Shown piece after piece: positions 29,653-39,703 of a DNA stretch of 64,000 nt. Below the pieces are notes generated by a model, which ran no database searches, was not told the DNA's origin, and saw only the letters and a program-made list of their open reading frames with translations. How positions within the stretch are numbered: position 1 is the first letter of the stretch; the number at the start of each line of letters is the position of its first letter. The position numbers and the translations under genes are program-made. The DNA is taken from the NCBI GenBank assembly GCA_002077065.1, contig NAJO01000008.1:1116001-1180000 (forward strand), given 5' to 3'. The stretch is from Cryoendolithus antarcticus (lineage: Eukaryota; Ascomycota; Dothideomycetes; Cladosporiales; Cladosporiaceae).

Positions 29653-31510
29653 CTAAACCTTCTCAGTAACAGTTTCCATGTGCTCCAATTTCTCCTTGGC
29701 GACACTAAGCCCAGCACCCTCGGCGTCCTCGCGGAACTCCCGATCCCTGGCCTGATCTTCTGCCATGATGATGGCGTTGGCACGCCATACTGGTTTGGTT
29801 GCGAAGAGACGATCCATAGACTCGAGTGCAATGGATTTGGCTGTGTAAGTGTCAGCAAGTGAAAGGCTAAGACCTGACGCATGGGTGAAGACATACTCTC
29901 AGGAACCAGGAACCACACAAAGAAGATCGAGCAGATCATCATGGACGCGAAGAAGAAATAAACGCCACACCCCGATGGGCCCATGGTGTTGAACATCTGC
30001 GGCGTGAAGCGGGAGATGATGAAGTTCCAGAACCAATTCGATGCAGCTGCAGATGCTTGTCCAAGGCCACGCGTAGTGATGTCGAACATCTCGCTGTTGA
30101 TGACCCACGGGGTACCGTTCCAGCTGGGCGTGTAGAAGGCCGTCCAGAGGTAGAAGAAGAACATGGCTGCGATACCACCGCCGGAAAGTTTGGCATTGAC
30201 TGGTGCAGTCGCTGAGACAGGGTTGTGAAGGATCTATACAATATTAGCTTCAGTCGTGGAAGATAGGCAATACCAGCAGAAGTACATACGTATGCGCCGA
30301 TGATCCACATGCACACCGAGCCACCAGCAGCACCAAGCATGAGGAGATTGCGTCGGCCTAGCTTGTCGATGAGGAAGAGGAGCCAGATGACGGTGAAGAC
30401 GGTCTTGACCACGCCGAAGAGCCCAGTTGACAGAAATCCAGTGCTGGTCCCGCTGACACCAATGGACTTGAAGACAGTTGGCGAGTAGTAGTTAATAGCA
30501 TTGATCCCGGAACCATTCTGCCACATGAAGAGCAGGCAGCCGAGCACGAGTCGCCATTGAATTCTAGGACTGCGAGCCACATGGCGGAAGGGCTGCCAGA
30601 AGCCAAGGCCTCCAAGCTTGGTAGCTTGCTCTTCGAGTGCCGCGTCCATGTATGCCACCTCTTCCACCATGTAGATATCATCAGCATCAAGCTTGCGTAT
30701 CCAAGACAGGTTCTTCAGTGCCTCTGCGCGACGGTTTTTCGACAATAGCCATCGTGGTGACTCCTTGATCCAGAAAGCACCGATGAAGAGGAGACCGCCG
30801 GGGATGAGTTGCACAGCGAAGGGGATGAGCCACTGCGCGTGATTCGATGGTAGTGTTTGGGAGATGCCATAGTTTATCCAGAAGCCGACAAGACCACCGA
30901 TCTGCCACCCCAGCTCGTATATGCCTACAAGACGACCCCGCACGGCGGGAGGGGCGATTTCGGCAATGTAGATGGGCACAACCATGGACGCTCCGCCAAC
31001 GCCAATGCCTGCAAGCACACGACCTGCCAAGATGAGTCCGAGACCACGAGCACCGGTAGCACCCAACATGAGTCCAGCACCGAGAGTGAATACAAGCGAG
31101 AATATGATTAGACTCTTCTTCCGGCCGAGATAGAATGCCGAGACGAATGCGAAGAAAGATCCAAAGAAAGCTCCTGCTTGGTAGACGGAGACGATGTTGG
31201 CCTTGGTGGTTGCTAGGTCGTCCTTGCTATAGCTGGCAAAGTTGAACTCCTTGGTGAATGAGGGAAGCGCAAGCTATGCTCTGTCAGTGGGTGGCATGCC
31301 AGTGTGTAGTGACGTTTGCGTACGGTGGTTCCGATGAAAGCACCTACGCTTGTCAGCTTTACGTCCACGGATACGCCTTCCAGAGTGAAACTCACTGTCA
31401 TAGCCTATCATACAGCTGGCAAAGGATGCGACAGCAGCGCAGGCATAGACGCGCCAATTGTAGACCGCCTTAGGCGTAGGTCTGTCTTCGACTAATGTAA
31501 GAAGACCCAT
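29653..31510 (-). CDS. qutD: QutD quinate permease (MFS sugar-porter family)
   Basis: Five exons (minus order 31510-31396, 31343-31324, 31273-30290, 30233-29897, 29840-29653) encode 547 residues. The second exon is only 20 nt and supplies the AFIGTT segment right after CMIGYDS, a classic position in fungal sugar porters. Twelve helices are visible. Signatures: GRVLAGIGVGGASMVVPIYIAE (helix 4-5 region), PESPRWL-like ESPRWLLSKNRR, QNGSGINAINYYSPT and the PET motif at VPETKSIALESMDRLF, reconstructed across the last intron. It imports quinate at the plasma membrane. It faces qutB with a shared upstream region of about 620 nt, part of which holds a small minus-strand open frame. Confidence 0.94.
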
Positions 31511-32128
31511 GATGGTTGTCTGGTCTTTCGAAGTTGATCAAATTGGGAGTTGATAGAAGATGAGAGGCAAGACGTCTGACGGAAGGGTGGCTAGGGCAAT
31601 ATAATACAGATCGACTCCACGGGGTACGAGTATGGGGAAGACGCTTACGACAAGTCTATCGCTGCTCGAGACTCATTAGCTTCTCGCGTTCCGCGTGAAC
31701 GGGAAGAGACTTCTCCAGCACGAGGTCTCGCCATGCATTAGGGCCGGTTTGCTGCTGTGGAGATGGGCTGAACTTCGGTGGAAGATCTAGTTCGGCACTT
31801 GAGAATTCAGCTTTGACCACCTGAAAGTGACCTTGGGGGTTCGGAAGAGCCTTCATCCACGGTGATGATGTCGCCCATTGCCTCCAGACTTCGTGTGCAA
31901 CGCGTGGAGCCGCAAGTAGTAAGTTCATGGAGGTGGGAGGAACTTGTTGACAATCACAATGTCAGCAATGCAGTTGTGCACTCGATTGGTAGAGGATCTC
32001 AAGAGGACATCTTTCCTCATCTCTATCCACTAGAAGTCAGCGCAAGACAAGTAAGGAGGCCAAGCGAAGTGGGCGCCACAGAATCAGACGAAGGAAACGA
32101 ATCAACGAGGAATATTATCTGAGAGAAA
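31511..32128. promoter_or_regulatory. Divergent qutD/qutB control region
   Basis: qutD (minus, start 31510) and qutB (plus, start 32129) are divergent, so their inducible promoters must lie here. TTGATCAA, a short palindrome, occurs near 31534-31541. I did not find the GGATAA-N4-TTATCC operator known for Aspergillus QutA. A 90-codon minus-strand open frame occupies 31656-31928 within the region. Confidence 0.4.
31656..31928 (-). CDS. Small hypothetical protein between qutD and qutB
   Basis: An intact 90-codon frame with ATG at 31928 and stop TAG at 31656-31658. The product is soluble, with WRQWATSSPWMKALPNPQG near residues 16-34, then KAEFSSAELDLPPKFSP, and a charged C-terminal stretch LPVHAEREKLMSLEQR. 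It has an even amino-acid mix and no low complexity, which is more protein-like than the surrounding shadow frames. I do not recognise the family. If real, it is co-directional with qutD (145 nt between) and could belong to the regulon; if not, the frame is part of the qutD/qutB promoter. Confidence 0.4.
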   Translation of the reverse strand: MNLLLAAPRVAHEVWRQWATSSPWMKALPNPQGHFQVVKAEFSSAELDLPPKFSPSPQQQTGPNAWRDLVLEKSLPVHAEREKLMSLEQR

Positions 32129-33205
32129 ATGGATGTAATCAAATGCCCAATGCCACCAGTCGACACTCTTGATGGGTTCACTGGCTTGTTCGGCTATCCA
32201 ATTGCACATTCACTGAGTCCGTTGCTACACACCACTATCTATGATGGCCTGAATCTGAACTGGACATACTTTCCGCTGTCTAGCACCGATATCCCTGGCT
32301 TTCTGGATCTCGTACGACACCCAAAATGCCGTGGTAGGTCAGTCCCTAGATTCTGTTGCGATCGCCGGAGTAGCAACAAGAGACATCAAGAATGGTTTTG
32401 GGTGTCCAATACGAAAACGTCACTGACTGATCTACAGGTTCTGGTGTGACCATGCCACACAAAGTTGCGATCATACCCTACCTGGATGAGCTTACCGACG
32501 AGGGCCAAGCAGTTGGCGCTTGCAACACAATCGTCAAGCGAGACGGGAAGCTGATCGGGACCAATACCGACACCATCGGCGTACGAGAGTCGTTCTTGCA
32601 GAATGTTGCCGAACCCGAGCAAGTCTATCGTGGCCGACCAGGGCTCGTAATCGGAGGTGGAGGAGCTGCACGCTCAGCTGTGTACGCCTTGGTCAAGTTG
32701 GGATGTCAGACGGTCTATCTTGTAAACCGTGATCCTGCCGAGGTGACAGCTGTGATCGCATGGTGTACGACCCAGGGTTACGGGGCTGGTTTGCGGCATG
32801 TGCGCACTGCTGCAGAAGCTGAAGCGGTGGAGGACCCTGGAGCCATCGTCTCGTGTGTACCGAACTTTCCGCCTGTGACGCCTGCTGAGGTCGAGGCGCG
32901 GAAGGTGATCGAGGTCCTTCTGACGAAGCCGCACAAGGGTGCTATACTGGAAATGTGCTACCACCCGACCGTTCATACAGAGATCGGCGATCTGGCGCAA
33001 AGAGCTGGCTGGCAAGTGATCTTGGGGACTGAGGCTATGGTGAGTGGACTGATCATCTACCAACTGGGAGCCGTGCTAACGTATCCGTCAGTTGTATCAG
33101 GGCTTCGAGCAGGTCAAATTCTGGACTGGTAGAGAAGTGAAGGAGATGCCGATAGTTGCAGCTAAGGATGCCGTTGCAGCAGCACTCCGTGATGATGTGG
33201 CCTGA
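32129..33205 (+). CDS. qutB: QutB quinate/shikimate 5-dehydrogenase
   Basis: Three exons, 32129-32333, 32438-33039 and 33092-33205, give 306 residues. It oxidises quinate to 3-dehydroquinate (and shikimate to 3-dehydroshikimate) with NAD. The substrate domain shows [16 protein letters not shown] near residues 19-34, [19 protein letters not shown] with the catalytic Lys, GACNTIV and GTNTDTIGV. The Rossmann domain has [19 protein letters not shown], and the end [13 protein letters not shown] matches the family helix that closes over the substrate. Introns are 104 and 52 nt. It is divergent from qutD, the usual arrangement for coordinated induction. Confidence 0.94.
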
Positions 33206-33621
33206 AGCTTTAGCCACGTGATGGGACGAGACCAAGAATGTACGACTACGATGTGTGGTGGACGGAAAGTGCTGTCGGAACAACCTTAATCAACCTTATA
33301 CGTGTACTTGAACCTCATCCTTACTTCCGCTTTACCAACGTCTCCAGCTCTCAAGAACCCGCACTCCTTCTTTGTGCACTTGATCTCAGACACTACGACA
33401 GCGTGACCTTTATTTGCAGAATCGTTGAGGGAGACCAGTCGAGGCCAGTATACCAGTCACGTGCCCTTTTACTTAGCCGTGGGATTGAGAGTCATACTAC
33501 CGACGCATCAACAGCAGCATAGAGACCTTCCGACTCTGTACAGAGCGGCGTTGCATTCCGCGAATCCTGAATATACGAGTGACCAAGTCCGTTCCATTGC
33601 TCTTCGAACGGAAAGAGTCAC
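33206..33621. other. Convergent 3' region between qutB and the oxidoreductase pseudogene
   Basis: 416 nt between the stops of two convergent genes. No gene or repeat is seen. Confidence 0.4.
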
Positions 33622-34695
33622 TTACAGCTTTGGCTGCGACGTACCAATGTCAACCGCTTTACCAGTGCGCATAGCTTGCTTGATGGCTTCCACTGCCTTC
33701 ACTGCACCCAGCCCGTCTTCGGCGGTGCACCTTGGCTTCTCCTCACCTTTGATGACTCGGACGAAGTGCGCGATCTGCTCATCGAACGGCACACAGTCCT
33801 TCGCCTCGATTGACATGGTCTCCAGATCATTCGACCAGCTCTTCTCATCGGTCGACCGATGCCTGGTGATGGTCATGTCGCCCATGCTGACGACACCATC
33901 GGAGCCAAAGATGCGACAGAAATCTTTGCCAGATCGCGGAACGATCGGGTTCTCTCCTGTGCCGGCCTCGAAGCTGTGTGGAGACGGCGCAGCGTCGCAG
34001 ACCATGAAGGTACCAACCACGCCCGACGCGAACTTGAGTATGACAGCAGCACCTTCTTCAGCTTCATGTTGCCGTTGGACCGCGGTCTGCTCCGCGTGCA
34101 CGCGGACTATCGGTCCGAGCATATATCGAAGGGTGTCGATTTCGTGGACCATATTGATAAGGATCACACCGCCTTCCGAGGCTGCTCGCCAGGCTCCCAG
34201 GCCCTCGTAGTACGCTGCAGGCTTGTAGAGCATCCATAGTCCCGAAACGGCTATCGGCCTCCCAATGCCTCCATCATCGACTGCTTGCTTTGTAGCAGTC
34301 ACCTAAGCGTTAAAGCGTCTGTGGTGGCCCACCAATAGCTGAGCTCTCGATCTAGCGACGGCCATCACGAGATCCTCGCCAGACTCGATGTCTAGTGCTA
34401 TCGGTTTCTCGACCAGCACATGAACTCCAGCGGCAAGCAGTAGCTTGCTAATGGATACATGCGTGCTATTGGGTGTGCACACGATGGCTGCGTCAAGGGC
34501 GGTCGGGGACTGCAGCAGTTCTTCGACCGTATGGTACGAGGGAACACCATGCAATTCACTGGTCACACGTGCAGAGTCCCCAGGCCCTACCATGGCCGCC
34601 AGCGATGCTCCATCACAGGCAAGCACACTCTGCATATGCCGTGGGCCGATGATACCGACGCCGATTATGGCGATTCTGATGGTGACTGGGTCCAT
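33622..34695 (-). pseudogene. Gfo/Idh/MocA oxidoreductase interrupted by an in-frame TAG
   Basis: The frame from ATG 34695 to the stop at 33622 spans 358 codons and reads as one Gfo/Idh/MocA dehydrogenase: the Rossmann start IAIIGVGIIGPRHMQSV, the cofactor motif VLVEKPIALDIESGEDL and GHHRRFN are followed, in the same frame, by the C-terminal domain with GVILINMVHEIDTLRYMLG. One codon breaks it: TAG at 34303-34305, right after HHRRFNA and before VTATKQAV, where relatives usually have a Tyr. Everything downstream keeps family character, so the lesion looks recent, strain-specific or a sequence error. The gene sits between qutB and qutC, suggesting a role in handling quinate-like or other polyol substrates. 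Confidence 0.8.
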
Positions 34696-35352
34696 GAGTC
34701 TCGACGTGGCTGACAATTCAGCATGATGCTGGAAACACTTCCCCTATTGCGCTCACGCACGCACTGAACACGTTGTACTGCCCTGGAGGCAAGATGCGCT
34801 TGATGGATTCCCCGCCGGGTGAGACATCTTCCATGGTATTCTGTGTCAACAACCCGACTCTGGCGAAGAGACCACCACCAACGCACCACAATAGTCAGAA
34901 AGTGTCTTGTGAGTCTTGTGCGCACGGTTGAAGGAAGCTCCTTCCACTTTCTTAGCGCCGGCATTGACCTCAACCACGATAACGCGCGAGATTAGAACGC
35001 GTCCACATCTGGCTGACCTCTCATCACAGATCTACGAATGTGGATGTCCGTATCACAGCTATGACCGACTCGAGAGTGTTGGGTATAGGTTCACGACCAA
35101 AGAGTAAGGTTACGCTCTTATTCTTGTGTTCGTCAGTCTCACAGGATCGTTTGCTTCGTATCACCAAAGTAAAACCCCTGATCCACGGGTGATTGACAGC
35201 CACCATCTGCTTGCTTGAGAGGCATACAACATTATTACTGCCACCGTGCTTGCTTAGCACTCATTCATCAGAGCGCCTCGATACTTGCAATACACAATCA
35301 CTACTTTAGCATCATTCGACCAAGTCTTATCACCAGCACGACTCTAGGAATT
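34696..35352. other. Divergent region between the oxidoreductase and qutC
   Basis: 657 nt upstream of both genes, so it should hold the qutC promoter. No operator palindrome or gene was recognised. Confidence 0.4.
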
Positions 35353-36414
35353 ATGCCTTCTCGCCCAGCGATCTGCTCTCACAGCCTCGGCCGCGCCTGG
35401 GTCCACAACCTTCCCGAGAAGCTCGACGCTGCTTCCAAGTATGGCTTCGACATCGAGCTGTTCTACGAAGACCTCCTCTACATCGCAAAGTCTCTTCCAG
35501 GCGGTGCAACCTCCGCCAACCACCTTGCCGCAGCTCACATAGTACGCTCGCTCTGTGATGAACGCGCCATTGCCATCATCAACATCCAGCCTTTCATGCA
35601 CTACGAGGGCCTGCGAGACCGACAAAGGCATGTGAAGAGGATCCAAGAGCTGAAGCTGTGGATGCAGATGGCACATATCTTGGGCACTGATACCATTGCC
35701 ATCCCTTCCTCGTTCCTCGGGACGGACGAAGCGAGCGGCGACCTGGACTTGATCGTCTCGGATATGCAGGAAGTGGCGGACCTTGGTGCTGCGGAGGGCA
35801 TTCACTTCGGGTATGAGAGTCTGGCATGGGGTACCTACTCGGATACTTGGGAGCGCTCGTGGGAGATCGTCAGGCGAGTCGATCGACCAAACTTCAAGCT
35901 CTGTCTCGACACATTCAACATGGCCGCCAGAGTCTATGCAAACCCGGCGGCGCCCACACGGAAGAATCCGAACGCTGAAGCCGACCTGGCAGCGTCTTTG
36001 CAGCGACTTGTCAAGACGGTGGATGTGCGTAAGATTGCGTTTGTTCAAGTCGTTGACGCCGAGTACCTCGAGGAGCCATTGGTCGAAGGTCACGCCTATT
36101 ACGATGCAGCACAACCGGCACGTATGAGCTGGTCGAGGAATTGTCGGCTCTTCTACGGTGAGAGCGATCGCGGCGCATATCTCCCTGTCAAGCAGATATT
36201 GAAAGCGATACTGGTGGACCTCGGCTATCGGGGCCGCATATCAGCGGAGCTGTTCAATCGAAGTCTCACCGAGTCCGACTCCAGCGTGCCAGAGGAGCAT
36301 GCCAGGAGAGCAGGGGAGTCGTGGAAGAAGATCGAGAGGGAGTTCGGGCTCAAGACACATCGACGGCAGTCCAGTGTCCAGAGCGTGGCTCGGGAACAGA
36401 CAGCGCGGCTGTGA
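35353..36414 (+). CDS. qutC: QutC 3-dehydroshikimate dehydratase
   Basis: A single exon of 353 residues. It converts 3-dehydroshikimate to protocatechuate, the committed catabolic step. The protein is a xylose-isomerase-like TIM barrel: MPSRPAICSHSLGRAW starts the first strand, YGFDIELFYEDL gives the strand with the first acidic metal ligand, and FGYESLAWGTYSD, LCLDTFNMAARVYANP and GRISAELFNRSL supply later metal-binding acidic and polar positions. The ATG at 35353 was chosen as it directly precedes the first strand; the frame extends upstream without conservation. Intronless, like many qutC genes. Its length fits the one-domain fungal enzyme without the bacterial C-terminal HPPD-like fusion. 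Confidence 0.95.
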   Translation: MPSRPAICSHSLGRAWVHNLPEKLDAASKYGFDIELFYEDLLYIAKSLPGGATSANHLAAAHIVRSLCDERAIAIINIQPFMHYEGLRDRQRHVKRIQELKLWMQMAHILGTDTIAIPSSFLGTDEASGDLDLIVSDMQEVADLGAAEGIHFGYESLAWGTYSDTWERSWEIVRRVDRPNFKLCLDTFNMAARVYANPAAPTRKNPNAEADLAASLQRLVKTVDVRKIAFVQVVDAEYLEEPLVEGHAYYDAAQPARMSWSRNCRLFYGESDRGAYLPVKQILKAILVDLGYRGRISAELFNRSLTESDSSVPEEHARRAGESWKKIEREFGLKTHRRQSSVQSVAREQTARL

Positions 36415-36871
36415 CAGCATTCAGAGTGTCTTGTGTACTTATATACTGCTGCGAGTTTAGCGACTGCATTGATACCAGATAGCTAGACAGATAGACCCAT
36501 AGACATGATAATGGCTTACATTTCATAAGCCTGATTAACTTTCACTCGTTCTCTTCTTCACTTCTGGCAACTACATCGAGACCGAGCGAGTCTAGAGCGA
36601 GCATCTCAGGTTGTCAGATGCACCGCACCTGCCTGCTGCTCGCTAACCCCACTCCCCACTTATTATGCGATCTGGCTCTTCCTGGCTCTTACCGCCCTAG
36701 GCTTGCTGTGGCCATCCAGTGGGTTTAAAAGGCGCTGCGGAGGATGGATGGCGCTTGAAAAGCTCGGAGCATAGATAGATCACCCACTGATACCTGCAGG
36801 TAACGTTCGATTCTGGCGCTCAGACCGTGCTTTGAGGGAACGTGAGCGTGATTTGCAGCCAAGCATGTAGC
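36415..36871. other. Convergent 3' region between qutC and qutA
   Basis: 457 nt between two stop codons. It has some short direct repeats of AGATAGA-like sequence near 36478-36500 but nothing that supports a gene. Confidence 0.4.
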
Positions 36872-39207
36872 TCAGCCAAATTCTCCACCGGGCTTGGTTG
36901 AGTGCGTGGGTTGTATGTAGGTAAGCAGTGAGCTCGTAGCTTGATAGTCCGCGCCAAAGAACTCGGCCAAATCCAAGTCTGGATTGTTGAAGCCGAGATT
37001 CTGCATAAATTGCGGTTGCTGCGTCAGAGGTTCGACTGGGTCAAGCATTGCAAGCTCTTCAAAGATATCGTGGTCGCTCGCAATATCATTGAGATCATAC
37101 ATAGGCCAGAGGGAGGTGTCACTAGGCGCGGGCAAGCTGTTGTTTTGGGTGTTGTCCATATATGAGAAGTCGCCAGGTCCACTCGGAATCGTCATGAAGC
37201 CGTTCGAATGCAGATCTTTGGTCGGCGCTGTGGACAGATCGATTTCTTGGTGACTGACATGCGCATTATCGACTTCTTGGAGATCAATCGAGTTCCCGCC
37301 TGTAGGCGCTGGAATCGGAAAGGCCGGTGATGACGTTTGCTCAGCTTGGAGAGTTGCCACAAGCTTCGCTGGTTGAACACGCGCTTCTTTGGTGCATGCG
37401 TTCACCAGCAAAGCTCGTACTGTAAGCGGCCGGGGAAAGGAGGTAGTAGAGGCTAGGCCATCGCTGTCGTTTACGCTGCGGAGCTCATTCGTGATAGCGT
37501 TGAACGTACTCCACGCTTTCGACGGCGCCTTGCTCGCAGTGTCGGGCGTGATTGGATCAGCCCATGGTGCCCACTCTTCCATGCCATCCTCCGCTAGCGC
37601 ATCGATCTCATGTAAGTCACTGCCTCGTATGTGTGACCGCAGACCAAGCCGGCTCGAAATGGTACTATCGATGACAAAGGCAGCGAACAATAGCGTACGG
37701 CTGTCAAGCCGGCGAGCGCTCTTTGTGTCCGTGTCGTCAAGTAAAAGTAGGCGAGTGGCAATACCAACGTTGAGCCACGCAGACGGCCACGATTCTTGAG
37801 TAGCGTCGAGCAATGCTAGGATTAGCAATGCTCGCACGTGTCCACTTTCGAAAGCATCATGACTGAAACCTGTGCCTTTGGTTCCACCACTAGTGACAAC
37901 TTTACCAACGGCGTCCTTACCATCGACTATTACACCATTGACACTTGCACCGGCGATTCGAGGGATCAGTTGTCGAGCCGTCTGACTCAGGTATCTATAG
38001 TCTTCGTCAAGTGGAGCGATACAAGAGACCTGATATGCTGCTAGAGCAAGCATGCTCCACAACTCTGCATGGGCGCCACCGGTCGCCTTGTCCAAAGACA
38101 AACCCTCCCCTGGGTAGCTGTATGTCGTTCGCAGCACGCTGTGCTTCTCTGTGATAGGTAGCCACGATTGCGTAAACGCGAAGAAGTAGTCGAGAAGGTT
38201 CCACGAGTTCAACGGCAGTTTCAGCTGCATCGGAGGCTGACTCTTTACTGAGGGCCGCTGAGACTGGTCCCCGAAATGGCCATCTCGATCGTAAGAGTCG
38301 GCCGATGGAGCTGCGTGTTCAGAGACAGCAGGCCCAGTCCCGTCAGGAACATCATCGTGATGTCTCTTGGCATTGCTATTGGCGCTGCTTTCGACATCTC
38401 GAGGGTGTAGGATATCTGGCGAGGTCGAGATAGCTACTGACCCTGTCATTACAGGTTAGTTAGCAACTGCGCCCTGCGATAGAAATGAGAAGGAACGCCA
38501 TCGATCTCTTTGGACAATTTCACGGACAGGAGATCTCTCACTAGTGCGATAGATATTCCAATGCTGTGGCTCAGAGTATAGCGGCACTAAAACTGTACGC
38601 TGTTGCCAGAGAGCTGCACGAGAATGATGAGATGCTTGAGACAGGGAGAAACCTGGCAGCTCTACGCCGGTCGATGCATTGGCACAAATAACGTACCAAA
38701 GTGTGGAAGTTTCCGGTTGATAGTCCGTGGTACATGGGCTTCCATACCATTCTCCACGATGGATCCCGACAACAGCTGATCGATCTGCTTGCACAAGAGC
38801 CCATCGCGCCATGATTGATGCAATAACTCAGCACCGGACGCGTCCTTGCCGCTGATGAGCTTGTACGCAGTGCTGTCGACCAAAGGTAGGGCCTGTGACA
38901 GAGCCGTCTGGGCTTCCGGCGCGTACTGAACGACCCATGCGAGTGCGAGTTCTAAGGTGCGAATGTAGTTGGGTTGGATGCCACGTTTCTTTGGCGGCTC
39001 ATCGTACGTGCAGTGTCGGTTCTGTGCCTCGCACGTCTGGCAAGAGGAGCTGCCAGTTCCACCCACGCACTTCTCTCTTGAAGACCGGCACTGGTCACAC
39101 GCCCGAGAGACGCGCGAGCGCTTCGCTTGAGCATCTGTGGCAGCACCGGATGAAACAGCGCGCTTCCTCTTGTCTGAGCCGGCCGAATCGTTCGGGTCGC
39201 GTTCCAT
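36872..39207 (-). CDS. qutA: QutA-like Zn2Cys6 transcriptional activator of quinate genes
   Basis: Best model: three exons (minus order 39207-38697, 38592-38542, 38442-36872), 710 residues. A binuclear zinc cluster near residues 37-68 reads CDQCRSSREKC then CQTCEAQNRHC. The linker KKRGIQPNYIRTLELALAWV and the following QSWRDGLLCKQIDQLL are hallmarks of the QutA/QA-1F family, and the middle region carries a fungal-specific factor domain. The two introns (104 and 99 nt; the second has a TGCTAACTAAC branch region) enclose a 51-nt exon; a single 254-nt intron from 38696 to 38443 also stays in frame, so this part needs cDNA. It is shorter than A. nidulans QutA (about 825). It is divergent from qutR with a 496-nt shared upstream region. 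Confidence 0.88.
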
Positions 39208-39703
39208 CACTGGTCCACGGCATCGAGAAAGAAGGAGATGGATTGGATGAACTCAAGTCCACCACGAAGGATTGCATAGTGTCTAGTCGACTTGGGAAAA
39301 GGTTTCAGCAAGAGCGGGGCAGCTTTGATCGAACCGAGCGGGCGAGTGACAAAAGAAGCGGACCACGGAAGCCCAGTCTAGGCAGCACTGTCACTTACGC
39401 GTTGTGGCAGCTTGACGTATCTGATCGCTCGCAGCCATTGGAATGTATTGAGAGGAAGTGATAGGTCAGGTACGACTACAGTGATAGAGCAGCACGATCG
39501 TCGAAACCTCTTAGTACGTGATATCCAGCTTTTTGTCGTTCACGTCCGAGATGAAACTTGTTCCGGGTGTCGAAAGGCTCGGCAATGACTTCTGCCACTG
39601 ATGGCTGCTCGTCGCCGCCGCGAGCAACTAATGTCCTGTCTGCACTGTAGGTGATCTGTGAACTGGCACACCGGCGAGAGGCTCGGACATCGATCGCGCG
39701 GCC
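39208..39703. promoter_or_regulatory. Divergent qutA/qutR control region
   Basis: The 496 nt between the activator start (minus, 39207) and repressor start (plus, 39704) must serve both regulators. This head-to-head layout is the one known from Aspergillus. No GGATAA-N4-TTATCC QutA site is visible on either strand, so either the site has diverged or autoregulation differs. Confidence 0.5.

Noticed and set aside
34306..34335. A 30-nt GT..AG segment that would splice out the TAG in the MocA-type gene
   Set aside because: It is below the usual fungal intron minimum, and it would delete the conserved GHHRRFN motif.
35344..36114. 256-codon minus-strand frame over qutC
   Set aside because: Antisense to a clearly conserved enzyme; composition reflects the opposite strand.
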